Source: Pseudomonas putida (GTDB lineage: Bacteria > Pseudomonadota > Gammaproteobacteria > Pseudomonadales > Pseudomonadaceae). Taken from it: 64,000 nucleotides of DNA. The position numbers and the translations under genes are program-made. The notes under the pieces were generated by a model. The model had not been told where the DNA came from, ran no database searches, and saw nothing but the letters and a program-made list of their open reading frames with translations. Positions 44,064 through 51,984 of the stretch are shown piece after piece; positions within the stretch are counted from its first letter, which is position 1; every line of letters starts with the position of its first letter. The stretch covers positions 2,418,001 through 2,482,000 of the forward strand of contig NZ_CP039371.1 of assembly GCF_005080685.1 (NCBI RefSeq), read 5' to 3'.

Positions 44064-44351
44064 ATGCGCATACGTGGTGATGTTTTCAGGAAATGGGCCG
44101 ACCCTGCGCTTCATCATCGAAGCCACGATGAAACATTGGACGACGGAACGGTTATTGACGTACAGACGAGATTGTCGCGAACCGGCGCGACCCAGGTTTT
44201 TATCGGTATTTATGCGTCCAGTGGAATGCCTCTGCATGAAGAAGCATTTGACGCCAGGCCAGGAGAATCGATGACTCGTGCACTGGCCTGGGGCGTGGGA
44301 AGGGCCAGAAGAATCGCCACTGATCCTGGTTGCAAGGTAGCCAATCGTTAG
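44064..44351 (+). CDS. Hypothetical small protein
   Basis: 95 residues with AGAGGAAG upstream. It is a compact alpha/beta domain with HHRSHDETLDDGTVIDVQTR and ESMTRALAWGVGRARRIATD, a mix of acidic and basic strands and one helix, and no signal or membrane segment. I recognise the general pattern from small conserved pseudomonad proteins but no function. Its stop overlaps the convergent DUF2061 gene by 4 bp. Confidence 0.65.
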   Translation: MRIRGDVFRKWADPALHHRSHDETLDDGTVIDVQTRLSRTGATQVFIGIYASSGMPLHEEAFDARPGESMTRALAWGVGRARRIATDPGCKVANR

Positions 44352-44569
44352 CGCTGGAGACGTTGCCACATCTTTTCATGAAAATAAAAGGCAACGGTGT
44401 TACAGGCGGGCTCGATGATCGCAATAAGGCCGCCCGTCAATGCAGATCCCGTGAGCCAGTAGGCGACGGTAAAGGCTATCGAGAAATGCAAGACGCTAAA
44501 GCTCAGCGTCTTCCAGAGCGGGCCTTTCCGGCGAGAATGGCAACAGTCCATGGTCGAAAAGTCTTTCAT
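44348..44569 (-). CDS. DUF2061 small membrane protein
   Basis: 73 residues. After a basic N-terminus (KGPLWKTLSFSVLHFSIAF) there are two membrane helices (SVLHFSIAFTVAYWLTGSAL and GGLIAIIEPACNTVAFYF), ending with the HEKMWQRLQR tail typical of DUF2061. Function is unknown. The nearby perfect inverted repeat (44599-44621) lies in its 5' leader, where it could be an operator or an attenuator. Confidence 0.78.
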   Translation of the reverse strand: MKDFSTMDCCHSRRKGPLWKTLSFSVLHFSIAFTVAYWLTGSALTGGLIAIIEPACNTVAFYFHEKMWQRLQR

Positions 44570-44598
44570 GTCGATAAGAGGCTCAGCGGTAAAGTAAT

Positions 44599-44621
44599 AG
44601 CCGTATCAACTCGATACGGCT
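44599..44621. promoter_or_regulatory. Perfect 9-bp inverted repeat in a leader
   Basis: AGCCGTATC (44599-44607) and GATACGGCT (44613-44621) with 5-nt loop AACTC. It lies 30 bp upstream of the DUF2061 start on the minus strand, so it is either an operator or a hairpin at the 5' end of that mRNA. Confidence 0.5.
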
Positions 44622-44932
44622 GGTGAGCATCCCGCAGCCCATCCATTAAGTTCTCAGTCGGCGTCGCCCTGGTGAAGATTCTGTGTGCGGGAGTTATTAG
44701 GAGACCCGCCTTTGACAACTGTTCGCCAACGCCGACGAATGGAAGAGTGCGCAAACTATTGGGGTGAATTCATTTGAACTGTCTGGTTGGTTTTTTCTTG
44801 AACTTTTTTCAGTTACCCGTCCGTCCTGAATTTTGATGGGGCTTTAGCACGATATTGATAGCTGGTCACTCCCACTCATAGACGGCGCCCCTAAATATCA
44901 ACGGCCGTTCTATTAGCTGCGAGGAGAAAACC
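44622..44932. other. Gap upstream of the catalase gene
   Basis: About 310 bp, notably AT-rich around 44770-44830. A CTATTA stretch at about 44908 could be an RpoS-type -10 element, and GAGGAGAAAA is the catalase ribosome-binding site. No gene is seen. Confidence 0.45.
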
Positions 44933-45811
44933 ATGTTTATCCATACCAAGCGCTTGCAATATACCGTGCGAGTAGCGCAGCCCAATCCGGGCCTGGCCAA
45001 TCTGTTACTCGAACAATTCGGTGGTGCTCAAGGCGAACTGGCGGCTGCTAGCCGTTATTTCACCCAAGCATTGGCGGAGGACGATCCAGGGCGTAAAGAT
45101 CTGCTCATGGATATCGCGACCGAGGAGCTCAGTCATCTGGAGATCGTCGGCTCCATCATCGTCATGCTCAACAAGGGCGCCAAGGGCCGCCTGGCCGAAG
45201 GGGTAGAAGAGGAGGGCGAGTTGTACCGGGCAATCAACGGTGCGGGCAACGACTCCCACATCACCAGCATCCTGTACGGTGCCGGCGCCCCGCTTACCAA
45301 TTCGGCTGGGGTACCTTGGAGCGCTGCCTATGTCGATACCATCGGCGAGCCTACAGCAGATTTCCGTTCGAACATCGCCGCTGAAGCGCGGGCCAAGATC
45401 GTCTACGAGCGTCTGATGAACGTCACCGATGACCCAGGCGTGAAAGAGGCGCTGGGCTTTCTCATGACGCGGGAGATCGCCCATCAGCTTTCCTTCGAAA
45501 AAGCGCTTCACGCCATTCAGCCTAATTTCCCCCAAGGCAAGCTCCCTGGCATGCCGGAGTTCACCAACAAGTATTTCAACATGTCTGGTGAACCCAATGT
45601 GCGTGGCCCGTGGAACGAGGGCAGCGAGTGGGAGTACGTGGAAAATCCATCCGCAGCTGTTGATGGGGGAGATGGCACCGCTTCGGTGACGCTCACTCCT
45701 GCCGAGACCGAAACAGTCGAGGCGATGAAGCTTCGGACGATGTCCGATCCAACCACCAACCCGGTCACCGGAGCCGATCTCGGCTCTGGCTTGATCAATG
45801 GCAAGGATTGA
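44933..45811 (+). CDS. Manganese (non-haem) catalase
   Basis: 292 residues. It belongs to the dimanganese catalase family and disproportionates hydrogen peroxide. Ligand-bearing segments are visible: GGAQGELAAASRYF (Glu), ATEELSHLEIVG (Glu and His), EARAKIVYERLMN (Glu) and REIAHQLSFEKAL (His). No signal peptide is present, so it is cytoplasmic. A strong GAGGAGAAAA site precedes it. It is the first of three genes ending at a strong terminator and lies with other stress functions, so oxidative or stationary-phase stress control is likely. Confidence 0.95.
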   Translation: MFIHTKRLQYTVRVAQPNPGLANLLLEQFGGAQGELAAASRYFTQALAEDDPGRKDLLMDIATEELSHLEIVGSIIVMLNKGAKGRLAEGVEEEGELYRAINGAGNDSHITSILYGAGAPLTNSAGVPWSAAYVDTIGEPTADFRSNIAAEARAKIVYERLMNVTDDPGVKEALGFLMTREIAHQLSFEKALHAIQPNFPQGKLPGMPEFTNKYFNMSGEPNVRGPWNEGSEWEYVENPSAAVDGGDGTASVTLTPAETETVEAMKLRTMSDPTTNPVTGADLGSGLINGKD

Positions 45812-45826
45812 GCTGGCGGAGGCTTT

Positions 45827-46057
45827 ATGAACACTCTGCGCAAGAAAGCCTCGCCACATCGCCTGGTTGGCGTTGAACACCTCATGAGCCAAGCATTGGC
45901 CGAATTTGAAGCGGAATCACGCATGGCCTGCCGGGCTCTACGTTTACGTATGGCCGTTATGAGATTTGGAGTCGGCTCGGTTCTACCCAACGACCTCCCC
46001 CGCGATGTGCCGGAAGTCGAGCGCCCAGAAACTTTTCTGAGTCACACCCTGCACTGA
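45827..46057 (+). CDS. Hypothetical small protein in the catalase operon
   Basis: 76 residues beginning 15 bp after the catalase stop, with GGCGGAGG ahead of the ATG. The middle is an amphipathic helix (LMSQALAEFEAESRMACRAL). Family not recognised. Location and spacing argue for an expressed gene of the catalase operon. Confidence 0.6.
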   Translation: MNTLRKKASPHRLVGVEHLMSQALAEFEAESRMACRALRLRMAVMRFGVGSVLPNDLPRDVPEVERPETFLSHTLH

Positions 46058-46089
46058 CTGCACTGACCACTACCGTTAGGAGATAACCC

Positions 46090-46590
46090 ATGGCTGCACG
46101 GAAGAGTGTTGAAGACCTGTTTATCCACGAGCTGTCGGACGTGTATAGCGCTGAAAAGCAGATCACCAAGGCGCTGCCTCGGCTGGCTAGGGCTGCCACA
46201 AATCCACTGTTGGCCGACGCCTTCACATCCCATCTGGCCGAAACACAGGGTCAGATCGAGCGCATCGATCAACTGGTGGAATCGGCAGGTCTGAAGCTCA
46301 AGCGCATGAAATGCGTTGCGATGGAGGGGCTGGTGGAGGAGAGCAGGGAGCTCCTCGACGAAATCGAAAAAGGCGCGGTGCTCGATGCAGCCTTGATCGG
46401 TGCCTGCCAGAAGGTGGAACACTACGAGATCGCCAGCTACGGAACGCTGATCGCCATGGCTAAGCACTTGGGTATGAAGGAGGCTGTGTCTTTGCTGGGT
46501 GATACCTTGGCCGAGGAAAAAGCGGCGGACGAGAAGCTGTCTGCCATCGCTGAAGAAGGTGGTAACCAGGCGGCCACGCTCGAAAAATGA
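46090..46590 (+). CDS. DUF892/YciE-type ferritin-like stress protein
   Basis: 166 residues forming a four-helix ferritin-like bundle. DLFIHELSDVYSAEKQITKA (about 10-29) and the HYEIASYGTLIAMAKHLGMK helix are characteristic of YciE/YciF/DUF892. These proteins bind iron and often sit beside Mn catalases, where they are thought to limit iron-driven peroxide damage. It is the last gene before a perfect-stem terminator. Confidence 0.93.
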   Translation: MAARKSVEDLFIHELSDVYSAEKQITKALPRLARAATNPLLADAFTSHLAETQGQIERIDQLVESAGLKLKRMKCVAMEGLVEESRELLDEIEKGAVLDAALIGACQKVEHYEIASYGTLIAMAKHLGMKEAVSLLGDTLAEEKAADEKLSAIAEEGGNQAATLEK

Positions 46591-46598
46591 ACCTGCAG

Positions 46599-46626
46599 GC
46601 CCGGGGCGGGATGCCCCGGGCTTGTT
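46599..46626. terminator. Terminator between convergent yciE-type and chrA genes
   Basis: GCCCGGGGC (46599-46607) and GCCCCGGGC (46613-46621) form a perfect 9-bp stem with a 5-nt loop, followed on the plus strand by TTGTT. It can end transcription from the plus-strand stress operon; the chrA side lacks a U-run. Confidence 0.7.
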
Positions 46627-46649
46627 CATAATCTATCCTGCACTTGGTT

Positions 46650-48020
46650 TCACACACCTAGCATGTAAAAGATCAAGCCTACCAATGCGCAGGCAAGCAG
46701 CACCTGAATCACCCCTCGCTTGAAGCGAAACAAGGCAATCGCAGCTGCAACCGCGATCACCGCTGAAGGCCAGTCAGGCGCCTCAACGAAGCCCTTCGGC
46801 CAGAGTACGTGGTAGCCGAAGAACATGGCGAGGTTCAGGATCACACCCACTACAGCGGCCGTGATCCCCGTCAGCGGCGCGGTGAATTTCATCTCGTTGT
46901 GGGTCGACTCCACCAGCGGGCCACCAGCGAGTATGAACAGGAACGACGGCAAGAAAGTGAACCAGGTGACCAGGCTCGCCGCGACGGCTCCGGCAAGGAA
47001 AGGGTGTTCGGCACCGAACATCGACTGTACGTAGCCACCCACGAAGCCGACAAAGGCAACCACCATGATCAGCGGGCCTGGTGTGGTTTCCCCCAAGGCG
47101 AGGCCATCGATCATCTGGGTTGGCGTCAGCCACCCGTAATGCCCGACGGCGCCTTGGTAGACATAGGGCAGCACAGCGTACGCACCGCCAAAGGTCATCA
47201 ATGCGGCCTTGGTGAAGAACCAGCCCATCTGGGTCAGTGTTCCATCCCAGCCAAACGAAAGCGTCAGCAACCCCATGGGCAAGATCCAGAGCCCGGCTCC
47301 GATCAGCAGCAGGCGTAACAGATGCCACCAACTGAAGCGGGCATGCTGAGGGGGTGGAGTATCGTCGTCGATCAGGGCCGGGCCATAGGTGTTCTTTGCG
47401 GCCCCGTGACCGGCCCCGATGACGAATTTGCCTGGGGCGAAGCGACCACCCAGGTAGCCGATGATTGCGGCCCCGAGCACGATCAGCGGAAACGGCACGT
47501 TGAAAGCGAAGATGGCGACGAACGAAGCCCCGGCGATGGCCCACAGCCAGCCATTCTTCAGCGCTCGTGAGCCAATCCGATGGGCTGCGTGGACAACGAT
47601 GGCGGTGACTGCTGGCTTGATGCCATAGAAGATCCCCGCGACTACCGGCACCTCGCCAAAGGCGACGTAGACCCAGGACAAACCGATCAGGATGAACAGC
47701 GAAGGCAGTACGAACAAGGCGCCTGCAATCACCCCGCCCCAGCTACGGTGCATGAGCCAACCGATATAGGTAGCGAGCTGCTGGGCCTCGGGGCCTGGCA
47801 ACAACATGCAGTAGTTCAACGCGTGCAGAAAGCGTTTCTCGCTGATCCAGCGCCGACGCTCGACCAACTCCTGGTGCATGATCGAGATCTGTCCGGCGGG
47901 TCCGCCAAAGCTGATGAAGCCCAACTTGAGCCAGAACAGGAAAGCTTCATAGAGGCCGACTGGCTGCTGACCGGCCTGTGATGGCGGCTGTTCGCTCACT
48001 GCCGAGGGGGTATCAACCAT
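46650..48020 (-). CDS. chrA: Chromate efflux transporter ChrA
   Basis: 456 residues from the ATG at 48020, favoured because GAGGAA overlaps the alternative GTG at 48035. It is the long-chain CHR type with two homologous halves: FWLKLGFISFGGPAGQISIM opens half 1 and FTKAALMTFGGAYAVLPYV opens half 2, each with the GGP/GGA motif and about five membrane helices. It exports chromate from the cytoplasm. ChrB is coded just upstream with an 8-bp overlap. A 44-codon fragment of a near-identical chrA lies at 3984-4115, so another copy once existed in or near this region. Confidence 0.95.
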   Translation of the reverse strand: MVDTPSAVSEQPPSQAGQQPVGLYEAFLFWLKLGFISFGGPAGQISIMHQELVERRRWISEKRFLHALNYCMLLPGPEAQQLATYIGWLMHRSWGGVIAGALFVLPSLFILIGLSWVYVAFGEVPVVAGIFYGIKPAVTAIVVHAAHRIGSRALKNGWLWAIAGASFVAIFAFNVPFPLIVLGAAIIGYLGGRFAPGKFVIGAGHGAAKNTYGPALIDDDTPPPQHARFSWWHLLRLLLIGAGLWILPMGLLTLSFGWDGTLTQMGWFFTKAALMTFGGAYAVLPYVYQGAVGHYGWLTPTQMIDGLALGETTPGPLIMVVAFVGFVGGYVQSMFGAEHPFLAGAVAASLVTWFTFLPSFLFILAGGPLVESTHNEMKFTAPLTGITAAVVGVILNLAMFFGYHVLWPKGFVEAPDWPSAVIAVAAAIALFRFKRGVIQVLLACALVGLIFYMLGV

Positions 48021-48954
48021 TTTGGGTTTCCTCACTTGCGAAGGCCGTCAGCAGGCCATCGAAGATGCCCCCGGCGACCGTTGTCAGTTGGTCGTCATCG
48101 CCAATGCTCTCTCTCAAGCCTGCGAGGACACGCTCGACACCTGCTGCCTCGGAAGGTTGACTGCCTCCCACATCCAGGTAGTGGATGACGCTTGCCAGGC
48201 GTGCCAGGCCCGGCTGTTGAACGGCAAAGCTTTCGACGAGGGTTTCGAAGGAAACTCGCTGGCCAACGTGGCTGAACCTTGCCCCATCGAAATCGAAGCC
48301 AAGCGCATCGCTTGGGCAGTCGCTGGGGCTGTCCAGCCAGATGAATTGAGCGTCGGCATCGATGAAGCGACGGATCAGCCAAGCACATGCCAACCTGTCT
48401 ATCCAGGGGCGCTTACGTGTTGCCCATCGGCGACCTTGATATTCGCTGCGCTCCAGCTGGTCGATGGCCACATCGTGCGAACTCGGTTCGTCGCAGGACA
48501 GCACACGGCTGATCGCGGTCTCAAGCTCCTGCAAAACCGAGTCGGCTTGGGTCTTCAGCACGCCAGGAAAGAAGTCGATCGCCGCTAACTGCGCGAAGGC
48601 CTTCCTGAGCTTGCGTACCTGCCGAGCAGTCTGCAGCGCATTATCCGTCGATAGATCGGCACGGCAGCCTGTGATTTCCTCCATGAGCTTGGCGTACTCA
48701 CCACTTCTGTCGAATAGCCCGCTGAAGCGCTCCTCACGTTCAGTTAGCGACAGCAGAAATGCTGTACCGTTGATCGCCAGCACATCTCGCTCCACGTCTT
48801 CGAACGTTTCGCGGCTCGCGCTTTTTTCCGGCAGCAGGTACACGCCATCGCGTAGCACGGCCGCACCAGAGGCTTTCAGGGTCCTCCAGGCACGCATACG
48901 CTCGGTAGCATTGGCCGTCGGCAGTCCAAGAATCAAAAGCGACCAGGTAGTCAT
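48013..48954 (-). CDS. chrB: Chromate resistance protein ChrB
   Basis: 313 residues. The N-terminal part (WSLLILGLPTANATERMRAW) matches ChrB N-domains, and the C-terminal part has the characteristic RRWATRKRPWIDRLACAWLI and HYLDVGG segments. ChrB is a chromate-sensing regulator or reductase-like accessory protein encoded before chrA. Its stop overlaps the chrA start by 8 bp, and a TGTA-N8-TACA dyad lies just upstream of its start and could be its operator. Confidence 0.92.
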   Translation of the reverse strand: MTTWSLLILGLPTANATERMRAWRTLKASGAAVLRDGVYLLPEKSASRETFEDVERDVLAINGTAFLLSLTEREERFSGLFDRSGEYAKLMEEITGCRADLSTDNALQTARQVRKLRKAFAQLAAIDFFPGVLKTQADSVLQELETAISRVLSCDEPSSHDVAIDQLERSEYQGRRWATRKRPWIDRLACAWLIRRFIDADAQFIWLDSPSDCPSDALGFDFDGARFSHVGQRVSFETLVESFAVQQPGLARLASVIHYLDVGGSQPSEAAGVERVLAGLRESIGDDDQLTTVAGGIFDGLLTAFASEETQNG

Positions 48955-48972
48955 GTAGCTAACTCAACATAA

Positions 48973-48992
48973 AATGTATCTGTCTCTACATT
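48973..48992. promoter_or_regulatory. Dyad upstream of chrB, candidate operator
   Basis: AATGTA-N8-TACATT, perfect 6-bp arms, 19 bp upstream of the chrB start on the minus strand. Confidence 0.5.
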
Positions 48993-49228
48993 AAACCAGG
49001 CTTGGGAAAAAGCAACGTTTCTTCCTCGACCTCGACAACAGTTACGCAGACTGGTTGGACGATCCAGTACTGACCCGCGAGCCAGATCATGCGGCAGATA
49101 CGGCTTGGGTCGGCCTCAAACTTGGGACCGCGGGTTTCGGTCCGTTCGACCGCGCACCCAATAATCGGCCGCACGGCCTCGATCAGGTGGTTCAGGTTGA
49201 GAACCAGCTTTGAAACTTTGCCATTCAC
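48986..49228 (-). CDS. Hypothetical small protein upstream of chrB
   Basis: 80 residues with Pseudomonas-like codon use, reading MNGKVSKLVLNLNHLIEAVR and ending VEEETLLFPKPGLM. There are two beta-like stretches (RMIWLAGQYWIVQPVCVTVV) and no signal peptide. It lies on the same strand directly upstream of chrB; its 3' end overlaps the dyad, so it would be read through into chrB unless the dyad is a separate promoter. Family not recognised. Confidence 0.5.
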   Translation of the reverse strand: MNGKVSKLVLNLNHLIEAVRPIIGCAVERTETRGPKFEADPSRICRMIWLAGQYWIVQPVCVTVVEVEEETLLFPKPGLM

Positions 49229-49319
49229 AGTGAGTCGACTCGTACTCGCTTCGCTTATGGTTGTCGCTTTAATATCTATCTGATCATCGCCTCAAGTCGT
49301 TGCTGAACATGGAACCGGT

Positions 49320-50132
49320 ATGAGCCTCCAACAGCGTAACAACGTTCACCTTTCGGGCAGCGGCAATGCCACTCTGGTTTTCTCCCACGGCTTTGGTTGC
49401 GATCATTCGATGTGGAAATTCTTGCTTCCTCACTTTCAAGAGCGCTTTCGTGTGGTCACCTACGATTTGGTCGGTGCAGGCCAGTCCGATCTCAGGGCTT
49501 ATGATCGGGAAAAGTACGACTCGCTCTGGGGGTACGCGCAGGACCTCACCGACATCGTCAACGAGCTGGCAGTCGGGCCAGTCATTCATGTCGGCCACTC
49601 TGTCAGTGCCATGATCGGCGCCCTTGCGGACCGTCAACAACCCGGCCGCATCGCCGCCCACGTGATGGTGGGACCTTCACCTTGTTACATCGACTCGGGC
49701 ACTTACGTGGGCGGTTTCAAAGAGCAGGACATCCACTCGCTGCTGGACACCCTGGACAGCAACTACCTTGGCTGGTCTAGCACCATGGCACCCGTGATCA
49801 TGGGCGCCCCAGAGCAGCCAGCACTCGCTGGGGAGCTGACGAACAGTTTCTGCCGCACAGACCCTCGGATTGCCCAGCACTTTGCCCGCGTCACCTTCCT
49901 CTCGGACAACCGTCAGGACATCAAGGGCCTAGAGACCCCGACGCTGATCCTGCAATCGAGCGACGACCTGATTGCGCCGGTTGCCGTCGGCGAGTACCTG
50001 CACACCATACTGCCAAATAGCCGACTGTGGCTGATCGACAATTTTGGCCATTGCCCACACATGAGTGCCCCTCGCGCCTGCTCGGCGGCCATGGACGAGT
50101 TCCTGGTACCCTGGAGTTGCGCGCATGGCTAG
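49320..50132 (+). CDS. RsbQ/KAI2-like alpha/beta hydrolase
   Basis: 270 residues in the RsbQ/D14/KAI2 branch of alpha/beta hydrolases, which bind or cleave small hydrophobic ligands and pass a signal on. The nucleophile Ser94 is in VGHSVSAM, the Asp is near 217 (SSDDLIAP) and the His near 246 (NFGHCPHMS). Oxyanion and entry features include FSHGFGCDHSMW. Its stop overlaps the start of a PAS histidine kinase by 8 bp, matching the RsbQ-RsbP pair of Bacillus subtilis in which RsbQ feeds a PAS-domain phosphatase. Its ligand is unknown. Confidence 0.88.
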   Translation: MSLQQRNNVHLSGSGNATLVFSHGFGCDHSMWKFLLPHFQERFRVVTYDLVGAGQSDLRAYDREKYDSLWGYAQDLTDIVNELAVGPVIHVGHSVSAMIGALADRQQPGRIAAHVMVGPSPCYIDSGTYVGGFKEQDIHSLLDTLDSNYLGWSSTMAPVIMGAPEQPALAGELTNSFCRTDPRIAQHFARVTFLSDNRQDIKGLETPTLILQSSDDLIAPVAVGEYLHTILPNSRLWLIDNFGHCPHMSAPRACSAAMDEFLVPWSCAHG

Positions 50133-51294
50133 GACGCCGCCCGATGCTGATGCGCTGTTCGAGCACGCCCCTTGCGGGTTGGTGGTCACCACTGAGGATG
50201 GCTTCATCCTACGTAGCAACCAGACCTTTTGTGACTGGCTTGGCCACGACCAGGCTGGGCTGCTGGAGCGGCGCTTCCAAGACCTGCTGACTGTCGGCGG
50301 GAGGATCTTTCTCCAGACCCACTGGGCGCCACTGATGCGAATGCAGGGGTCGGTCGCGGAGGTCAAGCTTGAGCTGCTGCATCGCGACGGCCATGTCATT
50401 ACGATGTTGCTCAATGGCGTGCGACGTGAATACGGCAGCGGTCACTGCTACGAGCTGGCCTTGTTCGGCACCGTTGAGCGCGATCGGTATGAGCGCGAGA
50501 TTCTAGCCGCACGACGACGTGCCGAAGACTTGGTCACACAGAAAACCCACGCTGAGACGGCATTGCAGCAGGCCAAGGCCGAATTGGCCGCCGCTTATAA
50601 AAGCGCCGAGCGCCGCGCCGCATTCGCCGAACAGATGGTAGCCATCGCCAGCCACGACCTGAAAAACCCGCTGACTGCGATTCGCATGGCTACCCAACTG
50701 TTAGAGCGTAGCGAGCGTCGGGACAGGGAAAGGCGGCTTCTCGGCAGTATCAGCAGCTCCTCAGAGCGCGCACAGCGCATGATCGCGGACCTGCTCGACT
50801 TCGCCTCGGTGCAGATTGGCCAGGGGATTGTCATCAACCGCCGCCCCGTTGAACTGCAGAAGCTTGTCGAGCAAAGCGTCAGCGAATTGCAGGTCGCCTT
50901 TGGTCATGCCTGTATTCTCCATCTGGCGCGGAGAACAGCGCAGGTGCATGTGGACCCTGACCGGCTGCAGCAAATGATTGGAAACCTGGTGGCAAATAGC
51001 GTGGCTTACGGGGAGCTGGCTCAGCCCATCACCGTGATCTGTGACTGGGCAGACGGCGTCGCAACCATTTCCGTGCACAACCACGGCCCGTGCATACCGG
51101 ACTCGTTGATTCCTGACCTTTTCGAACCGATGACCCGTGCCAGCGACCGTAGCGACACGGTGCGCTCCGTGGGATTGGGGTTGTTCATCGTCCGGGAGAT
51201 CACAGAGGCCCATGGCGGCGATATCACCGTCACTTCAAATGCTTTAGAGGGCACTAGCTTCACCATTCGCCTGCCTGTGGCTGCTTCAGACTGA
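50125..51294 (+). CDS. PAS-containing histidine kinase, coupled to the RsbQ-like hydrolase
   Basis: 389 residues from the ATG at 50125, inside the end of the hydrolase gene (8-bp overlap). It has an N-terminal PAS (about 1-130, PCGLVVTTEDGFILRSNQTF), a coiled-coil (about 130-190), HisKA with the phosphorylated His in MVAIASHDLKNPLTAIRM, and HATPase_c (NLVANSVAYGEL, GLGLFIVREITEAHGG). No membrane segment is seen. The soluble kinase is likely informed by the hydrolase or its ligand through the PAS domain. The target response regulator is not adjacent. Confidence 0.9.
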   Translation: MARTPPDADALFEHAPCGLVVTTEDGFILRSNQTFCDWLGHDQAGLLERRFQDLLTVGGRIFLQTHWAPLMRMQGSVAEVKLELLHRDGHVITMLLNGVRREYGSGHCYELALFGTVERDRYEREILAARRRAEDLVTQKTHAETALQQAKAELAAAYKSAERRAAFAEQMVAIASHDLKNPLTAIRMATQLLERSERRDRERRLLGSISSSSERAQRMIADLLDFASVQIGQGIVINRRPVELQKLVEQSVSELQVAFGHACILHLARRTAQVHVDPDRLQQMIGNLVANSVAYGELAQPITVICDWADGVATISVHNHGPCIPDSLIPDLFEPMTRASDRSDTVRSVGLGLFIVREITEAHGGDITVTSNALEGTSFTIRLPVAASD

Positions 51295-51438
51295 GCAAAT
51301 TCGACGCGCGACCCTGAAAAAACTTCGAGCTGAACAAAGTTCGGGACATTTCCTTTGGCCAAGACCGACGGGGCTAGCAACTCTGAACCAATCCAACCGC
51401 AAACGCGTCCACCAGTAAACATGCAAGGGTGACGTGTG

Positions 51439-51942
51439 ATGGCCGCTGACGCTGTGCTCGACGCACTGGAATATCTCAAGATTCACAAATTGCTGCTTAC
51501 CACCGCAGAATCCTGCACGGCCGGCGCCATGGTCGCCCTGTTGGCAGAGCTACCGGGCACCGGCGAGGTGCTGGAAAGCGGGTATGTGGTGTATTCCCCC
51601 CAAGCCAAGCAGCGCCTGCTTGGAGTTAGCCCTCAGACGATCGAACGTTACGGTCTGACCAGCGAAGCCGTCGCATGGGAGATGGCGTTGGGCGCTTTGA
51701 AAGACAGTAAGGCCACAGTGGCCGTCGCCACGACAGGGGTTGCCGGGCCTGAACCACAGGGCGGCGTCCCGCCGGGCACGTTGTGTTTCGCCTGGGCCTT
51801 CGCCGGTGAGCGACTGGCCGTATTTACCCGCAGCCAGCGCTTTTTTGGCGAACGTGCCGATGTCATGCGCCAAGGCGCACACTACGGCCTGTCGCGCCTG
51901 GCGCACTATCATCAACGCTGGTTGCGGGGGGAGACCGCTTAA
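51439..51942 (+). CDS. pncC: PncC/CinA-family nicotinamide-nucleotide amidase
   Basis: 167 residues, the size of stand-alone CinA C-terminal domains (PncC) that deamidate NMN to nicotinate mononucleotide in pyridine nucleotide recycling. LLTTAESCTAGAMVALLAE (about 19-37) is the strict family motif, with TTGVAGPEPQGGVPPGTLC near 97-115. It is on the plus strand, convergent with the M42 peptidase gene 42 bp away. Start at the ATG (51439); a GTG immediately before it would add one residue. Confidence 0.88.
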   Translation: MAADAVLDALEYLKIHKLLLTTAESCTAGAMVALLAELPGTGEVLESGYVVYSPQAKQRLLGVSPQTIERYGLTSEAVAWEMALGALKDSKATVAVATTGVAGPEPQGGVPPGTLCFAWAFAGERLAVFTRSQRFFGERADVMRQGAHYGLSRLAHYHQRWLRGETA

Positions 51943-51984
51943 GGGGCGGGGACATGCTGGACATCTGTCTGTCGCTGGTCAGCC

